Assembly (NCBI GenBank): GCA_030431775.1
Contig: JAUIHW010000007.1
Coordinates: 1 to 64,000, forward strand
Reading direction: 5' to 3'
Length of the DNA stretch: 64,000 nt
Source of the DNA: Gammaproteobacteria bacterium
GTDB taxonomy: Bacteria > Pseudomonadota > Gammaproteobacteria > Pseudomonadales > JAUIET01
Shown here piece by piece: positions 10,301 to 19,998 of the stretch. Under the pieces are notes generated by a model, which was given only the letters and a program-made list of their open reading frames with translations, was not told the origin of the DNA and did not search any database. Positions within the stretch are counted from its first letter, which is position 1. The number at the start of each line of letters is the position of its first letter. A program made the translations under genes and the position numbers.

Positions 10301-10883
10301 ATATGAGCAGCAACAGGAACGTAAGCACTACCTGGATGAGCAGAATGCTGAGCTGGAATCAGCGCTTGATACATTGGAAAATGCGATTCGAAAAATTGAT
10401 CGCGAAACCCGCAGTCGCTTCAAGGAGACTTTTGACCAAATCAACGCCGGCTTGGGTGAGCTGTTTCCGCGGGTATTCGGTGGGGGCCACGCCTATCTCG
10501 AAATGACCGGTGAGGACTTGCTCGACACCGGCGTGGCGATCATGGCTCGTCCGCCGGGGAAACGAAACAGCACCATTCATTTGCTTTCCGGAGGCGAGAA
10601 AGCCCTGACCGCAATTGCATTGGTATTTTCCATTTTCCGTCTGAAGCCTGCACCATTTTGCATGCTCGACGAGGTTGACGCCCCGCTCGACGATGCCAAT
10701 GTGGGCCGGTATGCACGAATGGTCGAAGAAATGTCCAAGTCCATTCAGTTTATCTATATTTCGCACAATAAGATTGCGATGGAAATGGCAAAGCAGCTCA
10801 TGGGAGTGACCATGCATGAAGCCGGCGTATCCCGCCTGGTCAGCGTGGACGTTGACGAAGCTGTCCAGCTCGCTGCTGTGTAA
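7368..10883 (+). CDS. smc: SMC chromosome segregation ATPase
   Basis: Condensin-type ATPase for chromosome organisation. Walker A VGPNGCGKSN lies near residues 29-38. Two long Glu/Gln/Leu-rich coiled coils (about 170-500 and 680-1020) flank a hinge around 520-670. The signature LLSGGEKALTAIAL lies near 1070 and Walker B CMLDEVDAPLDDAN near 1097. The 1171-residue length suits bacterial SMC. The order smc-zipA-ligA is the one seen in Pseudomonas. No scpA or scpB lies in the window. Confidence 0.95.
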   Translation: MRLKSIKLAGFKSFVDPTTVKFPSNLCAIVGPNGCGKSNIIDAVRWVMGESSAKNLRGESMADVIFNGSSARKPVGQASIELIFDNTNTRLTGDLAKYAEISIRRKVIRDGTSNYYLNGTKCRRRDITDIFLGTGLGPRSYAIIEQGMISRLIDAKPDELRVYVEEAAGISKYKERRRETENRIRHTRENLERLADIREELDKQLRTLKRQSEAAAKYKEYKKEERQLKAEVQAMQWRQLQQEADKQRESIGKTEVELEAGIARQRGIDADIETNREALSESNEAFNAIQSRFYGVGADIARLEQTIQHQKDRARQLSIDLEQAASSSEEIITGLNEDRQKLDSSIALLNQLNPDLSALKASESEARDSLKSAEKRMQDWQAEWDDFNTRSAKSAQAAEVEQSRIAHIEQAQGSLQQRIAKLQEEESSLQTGDDERALQSLDADLAAAELAVKTLTEENEALVGDIERRRVDIQARNESLNEVRSRLQAQRGKQASLEALQQAALGQTDNASADWLKSSGYEDARKLGENLQVEPGWEQAFETVLGNYLQAVTVPSIERYADEISGIESGHLVLLDGETREAQAAPIAAGNLAHKVTSNLDNQLAELLQGVRFADSLSDALRLRAGLAVGESVITREGLWLGRHWMRLAREESSERGVIARQAELEALAVEIEQNQQREEQLLHEMGEAGGALLELEQTLDTQQRKLADQAQVQGEVRARISAKRVRLEEFALRKERATAEIVENRGQLDAQGAELQTARQKLEQSLNEMAANDGQRSELLEKRDRLRGELERLRDDARSKQERHHTQAMKCQSLQSEISSLQQAIARMSVQADQLASRQSDLSTALKEAETPIQDHEQNLERKLQQRLDVENELTEARQRLENVEAELKTLQGQRAEADEQVQNLRSKLEQFRLESQALKVRQEGLIEQLAENQHDLQAVLSGLAEEAELPAWQEQLEKVGSRIQRLGAINLAAIEEYEQQQERKHYLDEQNAELESALDTLENAIRKIDRETRSRFKETFDQINAGLGELFPRVFGGGHAYLEMTGEDLLDTGVAIMARPPGKRNSTIHLLSGGEKALTAIALVFSIFRLKPAPFCMLDEVDAPLDDANVGRYARMVEEMSKSIQFIYISHNKIAMEMAKQLMGVTMHEAGVSRLVSVDVDEAVQLAAV

Positions 10884-10984
10884 TATTCACTCCTTAATCA
10901 CTGCAGGCATGCGCCGAATTCGATTAGCATTATCCCTTGACGCAGGCATAGTCTTGCCTATGGAGAATCGGGGGCCGAGCAGAC

Positions 10985-11953
10985 GTGGAATTGGGCATAC
11001 GCGAATGGATGATCATCATCGGAGTGCTGTTGCTGATCGCGGTGCTGCTCGACGGAATTCGAAAGATGCGTGCTGAACGGCGCAACCATATCCGGGTTGC
11101 GTTCAAGATGGGTGGCGGAGTCTGCGACGAAAACGGCTACGTTGACCCGGTTGACCGTGAAGTGAGCAAGCCCAGGGTGGTCAAGAAAACCCTGCCAGGC
11201 ACTCCGGGGAAAGCTTCTTCGGACAGCAGTTCCAAACCCGTTGCCAAAGACAAGCCCGTTGCCAAAGAAAAGCGGCGCAGCTCGAAGAGTCTCAAGGAGC
11301 ACCAGCGCATAGAACCCCATCTGGACGATCTGGCCAGCCAACAATCGGCCAATGAGGTCATCGCGCCGATAGCGGCCAATCAGGAAAGCGACAACGAAGC
11401 GACGGCCACCTCCGGTGATAAGGCCATTGCTGATGGGAAGCCGGGTAACATTGCCGAGCTGACCAAGGCGAAGGCGGAGCAGGCCAGCACAGCATCATCG
11501 GAGGCGAGTCATTACGATCTGGCTGACGAATTCATACCTGTCTACGTTGTGTCCCGGGATGAGCAGGGCTTTAATGGGGCGGATCTGCTACAGATATTAC
11601 TGGCTTGCGACCTCCGTTTCGGTAAGCGAAATATCTTTCACCGCCATGAATATAAGAATGGCACTGGCCCGGTCCAGTTCAGCATGGCCAATATTGTGGA
11701 GCCCGGCGTCTTTGACCTAAATACCATTGAAAGTTTTCAAACTCCAGGTGTTTGCTTCTTCACAAGCCTGCCAGGACCCGAGGACCCCTTGAAAGCGTTT
11801 GACTATATGGTGGAAACGGCGAACTGCATCGCCCGCAATCTCAATGGTGAGTTGCGCGATGAGAATCGCAGTGCAGTGACTCCGCAAACCCTTAGTCATT
11901 ATCGACAGCGGGTCCAGGAATTTGAGCGTCGGCAACTGATGATGACGGTCTGA
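10985..11953 (+). CDS. zipA: ZipA, cell division protein tethering FtsZ
   Basis: Essential division protein that anchors FtsZ to the inner membrane. The GTG start gives MELGIREWMIIIGVLLLIAV, an N-terminal transmembrane helix with a short periplasmic end. Next come a basic patch, a long Ala/Lys/Glu/Ser-rich linker (about residues 55-180) with a repeated PVAKDKPVAKEK, and a C-terminal globular FtsZ-binding domain (about 180-320, beginning DLADEFIPVYVVSRDEQGF). The position between smc and ligA supports the call. Confidence 0.93.
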   Translation: MELGIREWMIIIGVLLLIAVLLDGIRKMRAERRNHIRVAFKMGGGVCDENGYVDPVDREVSKPRVVKKTLPGTPGKASSDSSSKPVAKDKPVAKEKRRSSKSLKEHQRIEPHLDDLASQQSANEVIAPIAANQESDNEATATSGDKAIADGKPGNIAELTKAKAEQASTASSEASHYDLADEFIPVYVVSRDEQGFNGADLLQILLACDLRFGKRNIFHRHEYKNGTGPVQFSMANIVEPGVFDLNTIESFQTPGVCFFTSLPGPEDPLKAFDYMVETANCIARNLNGELRDENRSAVTPQTLSHYRQRVQEFERRQLMMTV

Positions 11954-11980
11954 AGAAAGCCCTCTTACCAGATTCGGTGA

Positions 11981-14026
<2,046 letters not shown>

Positions 14027-14064
14027 GCGGTACGTCAAGGGGTGGCGCGCGGGCATGGGGCGTG

Positions 14065-14070
14065 TATACT
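14065..14070 (+). promoter_or_regulatory. Candidate -10 box for the Irr-like regulator gene
   Basis: TATACT matches the sigma-70 -10 consensus at five of six positions. It lies 32 bases upstream of the ATG at 14103 and after the ligA stop. I see no good -35 hexamer at the right distance, so this would be a weak or activator-dependent promoter, or chance. Confidence 0.3.
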
Positions 14071-14102
14071 TTGCGCAAGATTGGCCAGGTGCAGAGGGTG
14101 AA

Positions 14103-14504
14103 ATGTATTCTGTAGAACAGGCAAATGAGGCCCTTAAAGCAGTGGGTTTGCGCCCCACCAGGCAGCGCTTGGCATTGCTGCAGCTGCTGCTCGGCAAAGG
14201 CAACCGCCACCTGACGCCTGAAATGCTCCATGTTGAAGCAAAGGCAAATGGAATCCGGGTTTCACTGGCTACCGTGTATAACACCCTGAATCAGTTCACG
14301 GACTGCCGGATTCTGCGGCGCGTTATCGTTGATGCCGGTAAAAGTTATTTTGATACCAATACTGAGCCTCACCACCATTTCTTTGACGTTCGATCAGAGC
14401 AGTTGATCGATCTGCCGCAAGCGAGCATCCGCTGTGAAGACCTTCCGACCCCGCCGGAAGGCAAATCTGTTGAGTCTGTTGATATTATTGTTCGAATTGG
14501 CTGA
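14103..14504 (+). CDS. irr: Fur-family regulator, Irr-like
   Basis: A 133-residue Fur-superfamily repressor. The N-terminal winged helix begins LRPTRQRLALLQLLLGKGNR. The recognition-helix region is VSLATVYNTLNQFTDCRILRR, and the dimerisation domain contains SYFDTNTEPHHHFFD, with histidines 90-92 as the likely metal/heme-binding HxH site. This wording resembles the iron response regulator Irr of alphaproteobacteria more than Fur or Zur. No N-terminal CP-type heme motif is present. The frame is open to 13983, but the ATG at 14103, preceded by GAGGGTG, starts exactly at the family N-terminus. It is followed by a rubrerythrin operon with an Irr-type palindrome. Confidence 0.85.
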   Translation: MYSVEQANEALKAVGLRPTRQRLALLQLLLGKGNRHLTPEMLHVEAKANGIRVSLATVYNTLNQFTDCRILRRVIVDAGKSYFDTNTEPHHHFFDVRSEQLIDLPQASIRCEDLPTPPEGKSVESVDIIVRIG

Positions 14505-14539
14505 TTGGCTTTAGGTCCGCAAAGTTGCCAGCCAATCTC

Positions 14540-14556
14540 TTTAGAGTTGTTCTAAT
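14540..14556 (+). promoter_or_regulatory. ICE/Irr-box-like operator
   Basis: TTTAGAG-TTG-TTCTAAT is a near-perfect interrupted palindrome (TTAGAG and TTCTAA half-sites, three-base spacer, one mismatch). From memory it matches the alphaproteobacterial iron control element TTAGAA-N3-TTCTAA. It ends three bases upstream of a consensus -35 hexamer in front of rubrerythrin, 35 bases after the Irr-like gene. The position just upstream of -35 could serve repression or activation. Confidence 0.5.
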
Positions 14557-14559
14557 CCG

Positions 14560-14588
14560 TTGACAGTCAAGCGCTGCTAACTTAAGCT
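14560..14588 (+). promoter_or_regulatory. Candidate sigma-70 promoter of the rubrerythrin operon
   Basis: A perfect -35 TTGACA at 14560-14565 is followed, after a 17-base spacer, by TAAGCT at 14583-14588 as a weak -10 (three of six). The predicted transcript would start near 14595 and leave a leader of about 87 bases before the rubrerythrin ATG. A strong ribosome-binding site, AGGAG, lies about 9 bases before that ATG. Confidence 0.5.
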
Positions 14589-14681
14589 GGCGGAGCGTGC
14601 CGACGGTCACGCGCAACTCAGTTTTATTGCTGCGGGCATGCAAAAGCCTGCAGTGATTCCAGTTACCACTAGGAGATAGTT

Positions 14682-15101
14682 ATGTCGCTGAAAGGCACGA
14701 AAACCGAAGACAACCTGAAGGAAGCATTTGCTGGAGAAAGCCAGGCAAATCGACGTTATTTATACTTCGCCCAGAAAGCCGACGTTGAAGGTTATAACGA
14801 TGTTTCCGCAGTGTTTCGTTCCACTGCGGAAGGTGAGACCGGGCATGCACACGGCCATCTGGAGTACCTGGAAGAAGTCGGCGACCCGGCCACTGGCAAG
14901 CCCATTGGTTCTACAGCAGATAACCTCGCAGCGGCCGTTGCTGGTGAAACCCATGAGTACACTGACATGTACCCTGGAATGGCTCGCACCGCGCGTGAAG
15001 AAGGCTTTGATGAAATCGCCGACTGGTTTGAGACGCTGGCTAAGGCTGAGAAGAGTCATGCCGGCCGTTTCCAGAAAGCGCTGGATTCACTGGACGCATA
15101 A
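14682..15101 (+). CDS. rbr: Rubrerythrin (erythrin-type, no rubredoxin domain)
   Basis: Di-iron peroxide-scavenging protein of the ferritin-like fold. Ligand residues are visible as Glu19, the E52-x-x-H55 pair, Glu89 and the E123-x-x-H126 pair. At 139 residues it ends after the four-helix bundle and lacks the C-terminal rubredoxin domain of classical rubrerythrin, so an external electron donor is needed. The Fe-S oxidoreductase downstream is a natural candidate (inference). The gene has its own promoter and probable Irr-box. Confidence 0.92.
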   Translation: MSLKGTKTEDNLKEAFAGESQANRRYLYFAQKADVEGYNDVSAVFRSTAEGETGHAHGHLEYLEEVGDPATGKPIGSTADNLAAAVAGETHEYTDMYPGMARTAREEGFDEIADWFETLAKAEKSHAGRFQKALDSLDA

Positions 15102-15156
15102 CGGCAACGCTGAGCGGCCCGACTATCAGGCCGGGTCGCACTCAATGAGGTAGATC

Positions 15157-16494
15157 ATGCGGGAAGGCAGTCTCGATGCGCCCGTCAGGCACCCTTTGGC
15201 CTGGCAGGAAGAGGCGTTTTACGATGAGCAGGCTTTGGATGAAGAAACCAGGCGAATCTTCGATATTTGCCATGGGTGTCGTCGTTGTTTCAACCTGTGC
15301 GATAGCTTCCCACGCCTCTTCGATCTGATTGATGAGTCTGACAGCGGTGAATTGGACAGCGTAGAGTCCAGCGATTTCAAGCCGGTTATTGATGCCTGCA
15401 CGCTGTGTGACATGTGCTTTATGGCCAAATGTCCGTATGTGCCACCACATGAATTCAACCTGGATTTTCCTCATCTGATGTTACGCCATCGAGCGGTTGA
15501 ACGACGTAAGTCAGCGCCGCCATTTGGGGAAGCGCAGATGATTCAAACTGACCGCAACGGCAAGCTTGGCACCAGCCTGTCGGGCCTCGCAAATGCGGCG
15601 ACCTCGCTGGACAGCAAAATCATGCGTCCCGCGCTCAACCGGGTGTTGGGGGTGCATGAAGAGGCAGCGCTGCCCGAGTTTGCCGAGCAAACACTGTGCT
15701 CCGCGGCGCAAGCCCCACTTGAGTTGAACGAGAACGGCCCGGGTTTTGGGAAAAAGGTTGTTTTATACGCGACCTGCTACGGTAACTATAACGTTACTGA
15801 AATTGGCCTGGCCGCTCGACAGGTTTTGGCGCGCCAGGGAGTGGCCAGTGAGGTGGTGCACCCGGAATGTTGCGGCATGCCACAACTAGAAAAAGGCGAG
15901 CTGGAAAAAGTTGCCGGCAAGGCCAAAAACGTTGCCGCGTGTTTCCAGCCATACATAGAGCAGGGTTACGATATTGTTGCGCTGGTACCCAGCTGTGCAT
16001 TGATGTTGAAGTTTGAATGGCCGCTAATCGTCGCTGAGGATGAGGACGTCAAGCGTCTTGCCCAGGCCAGCTTCGATCTGGCCGAATACCTGTTGAGCCT
16101 GGGTGAGCTGGCCGAAGGTCTGCAACCCCTGGAGCAAACGGTCAGTATGCACATCGCCTGCCATGCCAGGGCGCAAAATATGGGGCACAAAGGGGCGGAG
16201 CTTTTGAGAAAGATACCGCAACTTAAAGTCAACGTTATAGAACGCTGTTCCGGCCACGGTGGTTCCTGGGGTGTTATGAAAGAGAATTTTCCAACGGCGC
16301 TCAAGCTGGCCGCGCCGGTTGCTCGTCAGGTAACGCGGGCAGAATCTCAGCAGGTCACTTCGGAATGCCCATTGGCTGGCATTCATATCGCGCAGGCTTT
16401 GAGTGCCGAGGATTCCAGTCAGCAGGTTGATCTGCTCAGCCATCCGGTCGTATTACTTGCAAGAGCCTATGGCCTGCCAGTATCAGGAGCCTAG
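15157..16494 (+). CDS. Fe-S oxidoreductase, heterodisulfide-reductase/GlpC-like
   Basis: 445 residues with two ferredoxin-type clusters near the N-terminus (CHGCRRCFNLC at residues 38-48, CTLCDMC at 81-87). Two CCG-type domains follow: one with GYGNY-like CYGNYNV and ECCGMP (about 207-240), the other with CHARAQNMG and CSGHGGSWG (about 332-368). CCG domains bind clusters or substrates in GlpC, HdrB and succinate dehydrogenase E. Rubrerythrin, this oxidoreductase and a DUF3501 protein form a recurrent operon; electron supply to rubrerythrin is the likely role. Confidence 0.85.
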   Translation: MREGSLDAPVRHPLAWQEEAFYDEQALDEETRRIFDICHGCRRCFNLCDSFPRLFDLIDESDSGELDSVESSDFKPVIDACTLCDMCFMAKCPYVPPHEFNLDFPHLMLRHRAVERRKSAPPFGEAQMIQTDRNGKLGTSLSGLANAATSLDSKIMRPALNRVLGVHEEAALPEFAEQTLCSAAQAPLELNENGPGFGKKVVLYATCYGNYNVTEIGLAARQVLARQGVASEVVHPECCGMPQLEKGELEKVAGKAKNVAACFQPYIEQGYDIVALVPSCALMLKFEWPLIVAEDEDVKRLAQASFDLAEYLLSLGELAEGLQPLEQTVSMHIACHARAQNMGHKGAELLRKIPQLKVNVIERCSGHGGSWGVMKENFPTALKLAAPVARQVTRAESQQVTSECPLAGIHIAQALSAEDSSQQVDLLSHPVVLLARAYGLPVSGA

Positions 16495-16497
16495 TCT

Positions 16498-17091
16498 GTG
16501 GAGAGTAAACAACAAATTCAAGCAAGCGATGTGCTGGCATTGGACGAGTATCGCGCCCGGCGCAAGGAAATCAAAGCAGCCGTGCTGGCGCACAAAAAGC
16601 CGAGGCGGGTCGAAATTGGCCCGGTAGCTTGCTGTTATTTCGAGTCGTACCAGACCATGCTCTATCAGGTACAGGAGATGTTGTACATTGAACAGGGCGG
16701 GGAAGAGCAGCTGGCCGATGAGCTGGCGGCCTACAATCCGATGATTCCAAACGGGCGCGAACTCACCTGCACGGTCATGTTTGAAATAGACGAGCCGGTT
16801 CGCCGAGCGAACTTCCTGGCCCGCCTTGGCGGCGTGGAAGAAACCATGTTTCTGAGGTTCGCCGATCATGAACTCATCGGCCAACCCGAAGAGGATGTTG
16901 ACCGCAGCACGGCCGACGGTAAAGCTTCCTCTGTGCAATTTATACATTTTGCCTTCACGGCGCAGCAAATCCGTGATTTCATAGCGGCCGATCAGGTCAT
17001 TATCGGCTTCAGTCACCCGCAGTATGCCCATATGGTGGTATTGCAGACCGAAACCGTTGGTGCCCTGGCTGAAGATTTTAGTCCGGTATAG
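16498..17091 (+). CDS. DUF3501 family protein
   Basis: A 197-residue soluble protein of unknown activity with a GTG start, three bases after the stop of the Fe-S oxidoreductase gene. Recognisable family features are the start (ALDEYRARRKEIKAAVLAHK) and the central LTCTVMFEIDEPVRRANFL, where a family-typical arginine/lysine-rich helix meets a beta segment. It recurs next to rubrerythrin and CCG-domain oxidoreductases, so a role in the same peroxide/iron response is inferred. No catalytic motif is visible. Confidence 0.8.
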   Translation: MESKQQIQASDVLALDEYRARRKEIKAAVLAHKKPRRVEIGPVACCYFESYQTMLYQVQEMLYIEQGGEEQLADELAAYNPMIPNGRELTCTVMFEIDEPVRRANFLARLGGVEETMFLRFADHELIGQPEEDVDRSTADGKASSVQFIHFAFTAQQIRDFIAADQVIIGFSHPQYAHMVVLQTETVGALAEDFSPV

Positions 17092-17126
17092 CCTGCATCA
17101 TTCGGCAGGTTTGAGTAGTAACCTGC

Positions 17127-17993
17127 ATGATGACCAGTACTGAGCAGCGTTTGATTCATCTGGCCCGTAGTGGACAGGACCACCAGCAATTACTTGAAGC
17201 CCTGTTGTTGCTCAGCAAGCTGCAGAACGCCAAAATGTCCATCGACGCATTGGAAACGCGCCTGGATTTGCTCGGTGTTCAAGCGCAGTGCCGGCTGGCC
17301 GATTTCCCAAATGCAGCCGACCGTGGGCTTGAACTGTGCCGTTTTCTCGCGCGGGAGCAGGGTTTTCTCGGTAATCGAGAGGATTACTATGATCCGGCAA
17401 ACAGCGATATTGCCAGCGTTCTGAAATCTGGCCGGGGGATTCCGATCAGCCTGGCATTTCTATACCTGCACTGCGCGCGCGCTATGGATTGGCGAACTCA
17501 TGGCATCGCTTTCCCCGGGCACTTTCTGGTCGCTGTCTACGGTGGGCAGGCTCAGCAGGTTCAAGGTGGCGAACGGGAAAACAATTACGTATTGCTTGAC
17601 CCTTTTGATGGCCGGCTGATCAGTCGCGAAGAGTGTCTTGCACGCCTGCAAAAGCAATACGGAGACAGTGTGCAGTTGCAGGAGCAGTTCTTCTATAAAG
17701 CGGGCAATACAAGCATTTTACGCCGCATGTTGCGCAACCTGAAACAATGCCATGTGCGCCGCGGTGACTATAATAGCGCCCTGCGTATGGCCAATCTGCT
17801 GATTGAGGTCAGCCCCGCAGATTTCACCGAACGCCAGGACCGGGCTGCGATACTGGAGCACCTGCATTGCTACTCGGCAGCGGCGGCGGATCTGCATACC
17901 ATCAGCAGTCAGCGACCGGATCACCCACGCATGGCGGATATCAAACAAACGATTGCCAGGCTCGAAAAACTCAGTAGCCCAACCTTGCACTGA
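17127..17993 (+). CDS. SirB1 family transglutaminase-like/TPR protein
   Basis: A 288-residue protein of the SirB1 / YchA type. The middle part contains GNREDYYDPANSDIASVLKS and GIPISLAFLYLHCARAMDW, the degenerate transglutaminase-like core. GIAFPGHFLVAV and NNYVLLDPFDGRLIS follow, then a C-terminal TPR pair (about residues 185-275). Its enzymatic activity is unproven. It starts 35 bases after the DUF3501 gene, directly against a 7-base-pair hairpin and without a clear Shine-Dalgarno. A second ATG is the next codon. Confidence 0.85.
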   Translation: MMTSTEQRLIHLARSGQDHQQLLEALLLLSKLQNAKMSIDALETRLDLLGVQAQCRLADFPNAADRGLELCRFLAREQGFLGNREDYYDPANSDIASVLKSGRGIPISLAFLYLHCARAMDWRTHGIAFPGHFLVAVYGGQAQQVQGGERENNYVLLDPFDGRLISREECLARLQKQYGDSVQLQEQFFYKAGNTSILRRMLRNLKQCHVRRGDYNSALRMANLLIEVSPADFTERQDRAAILEHLHCYSAAAADLHTISSQRPDHPRMADIKQTIARLEKLSSPTLH

Positions 17994-18036
17994 GCCTGAT
18001 GTGGCAGCGGCTTTAAGGGCGCAACCGTGCCAATGT

Positions 18037-18065
18037 TTAACGCGCTCTGCAAATAGCTGTACTAT
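18037..18065 (+). promoter_or_regulatory. Candidate promoter of the 2-oxoacid oxidoreductase operon
   Basis: TTAACG (18037-18042) and TACTAT (18060-18065) are separated by 17 bases; each matches the sigma-70 consensus at four of six positions. They lie about 150 bases before the first gene of the operon in a 221-base gap that holds no other recognisable element. Confidence 0.35.
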
Positions 18066-18214
18066 TCTTAAGTCCTAGTAATTGTTCGCCTTTTTCCTGT
18101 CACCGTGCTGAATTCAACAGCGGTTTATGGTTTACTGGCGCCCCTGAATAATAACCAGCTGTAACAGCGACGATGCTGCTTTGATTGGCTGGCACAGTAG
18201 AGCGGAGTGACGGA

Positions 18215-19993
18215 GTGAACCCCACCAACATTGCTGATCCTGAATACTTTCATAAAGTAGTCGATTGTCAGTACGCCTGTCCGGCGCATACCCCGGTTCC
18301 AGAATACATCAGGTTGATCGCTGCTGGCCGCTACTCAGATGCCTACATGATCAATTGGGAATCGAATGTCTTTCCAGGCATCCTTGGACGAACCTGCGAC
18401 CGCCCTTGTGAGCCGGCCTGCCGGCGGGGCAGAGTGGAGGAAGAGCCCGTTGCCATTTGCCGGCTCAAGCGTGTGGCCGCTGACTTTAAAGACGATATTA
18501 CGGCCCGACTGCCAACTATTCCAAAAGACAAGAACGGTAAAAAAATCGCTCTTGTGGGTGCCGGGCCAGCCTCTCTCACGGTGGCTCGCGACCTGATGCC
18601 GCTGGGTTATAGCGTTGATGTCTATGACGAGCAGGAATTTGGCGGAGGCTTTATGCGAAGCCAGATCCCCTCTTTTCGACTACCCGAAGAGGTGTTGCGC
18701 GAGGAGGTCAATTATATCCTCGACATGGGGCTGGTCACCCATTTCAATACCTACGTCGACAGCATGAACAGTTTGTTGGAAAAGGACTATGACGCCATTT
18801 TTGTCGGCAGTGGTGCACCGCGTGGGCGTGACCTGGAAGTGCCCGGTCGTCAGGAAGCAGCAAGCCAAATACACATTGGAATCAACTGGCTGGAGAGCGT
18901 AGCGTTTGGGCACATAGAGAGCATTGGCGAAAAAGTCATTGTGCTTGGTGGCGGCAATACGGCGATGGATTGCTGTCGTACCTCACGCCGCCTCGGCGGT
19001 AAGGATGTTAAGGTCATTGTTCGCAGCCCCTTTGCTGATATGAAAGCATCCCCGTGGGAAAAGGAGGACGCGATCCACGAGGATATTCCAATCATTGACA
19101 ATCATGTGCCCGTTGATTTCGTCGTTGAGAATGGCAAGTTGGTCGGCATGCATTTTGAGAAAGTACGTGCCCAATACAATGCGCGTGGTAAGCGTACCCT
19201 GGTACCACTCGATGAGCCTCATGTGTTTGTTGAGTGTGATGAAGTTCTGGTTGCGATCGGGCAGGAAAATGCCTTTCCCTGGATAGAAAGGGATATTGGC
19301 ATAGAGTTTGACCAGTGGGATATGCCCAAGCTTAACGAACAAACCTTCCAGTCCACTCTGGACAATGTGTTTTTCGGTGGCGATGCTGCTTTTGGACCAG
19401 AAAATATTATTACAGCGGTTGCACATGGGCATCAGGCGGCAATTTCAATCGACCGCTTTTGTCGCGGTAAGGATGTACGTGACAGGCCGTTACCGGGCAC
19501 TACACTGGCCAGCACAAAGATGGGTGTGCACGAATGGAATTTTGATAACGCAGTCACGTCCGACCGGCGCTTCAAGGTACCGCATGCTGACAAGGAACAA
19601 ACGCTGACCGACCGCTACCTGGAGGTAGAGTTGGGTTTTGATGAGGAGCTTGGTTACGCCGAGGCCGAACGTTGCCTGAATTGCGATGTACAGACGGTAT
19701 TTAGCGAATCATTGTGCATAGAATGCGATGCCTGCGTGGATATCTGTCCCACCAGGTGCATTACTTTCACTCAACCCGAAACAGAAGAGCAGGAGCTCCG
19801 GCTAAAACTAACCGCACCTGCTAACAATCTTACGCAAGACTTGTACATATCAGATTCTTTGCCGACTCAGCGGGTCATGGTGAAAGACGAAGATGTCTGC
19901 CTGCATTGTGGGCTGTGCGCCGAACGGTGCCCGACCGCTGCATGGGATATGCAGAAGTTTCTCTATTCGGTGACCAAGGTAAGCAAACTGTAA
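18215..19993 (+). CDS. NAD(P)/FAD-dependent Fe-S oxidoreductase, GltD-like, for a 2-oxoacid oxidoreductase
   Basis: About 592 residues. The N-terminal GltD-type cluster region shows CQYACPAHTPVP and GRTCDRPCEPACRRG. An FAD fold follows with ALVGAGPASLTVA near 111, then an NAD(P) fold with VLGGGNTAMDCC near 240, and two C-terminal [4Fe-4S] ferredoxin motifs, CIECDACVDICP near 501 and CLHCGLCAERCP near 561. It would pass electrons between the oxoacid oxidoreductase subunits encoded next and NAD(P), much as in NfnB/GltD-type modules (inference). I prefer the GTG at 18215, which has GGAG seven bases upstream; a TTG at 18185 would add ten residues. Confidence 0.85.
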   Translation: MNPTNIADPEYFHKVVDCQYACPAHTPVPEYIRLIAAGRYSDAYMINWESNVFPGILGRTCDRPCEPACRRGRVEEEPVAICRLKRVAADFKDDITARLPTIPKDKNGKKIALVGAGPASLTVARDLMPLGYSVDVYDEQEFGGGFMRSQIPSFRLPEEVLREEVNYILDMGLVTHFNTYVDSMNSLLEKDYDAIFVGSGAPRGRDLEVPGRQEAASQIHIGINWLESVAFGHIESIGEKVIVLGGGNTAMDCCRTSRRLGGKDVKVIVRSPFADMKASPWEKEDAIHEDIPIIDNHVPVDFVVENGKLVGMHFEKVRAQYNARGKRTLVPLDEPHVFVECDEVLVAIGQENAFPWIERDIGIEFDQWDMPKLNEQTFQSTLDNVFFGGDAAFGPENIITAVAHGHQAAISIDRFCRGKDVRDRPLPGTTLASTKMGVHEWNFDNAVTSDRRFKVPHADKEQTLTDRYLEVELGFDEELGYAEAERCLNCDVQTVFSESLCIECDACVDICPTRCITFTQPETEEQELRLKLTAPANNLTQDLYISDSLPTQRVMVKDEDVCLHCGLCAERCPTAAWDMQKFLYSVTKVSKL

Positions 19994-19998
19994 ACCTC

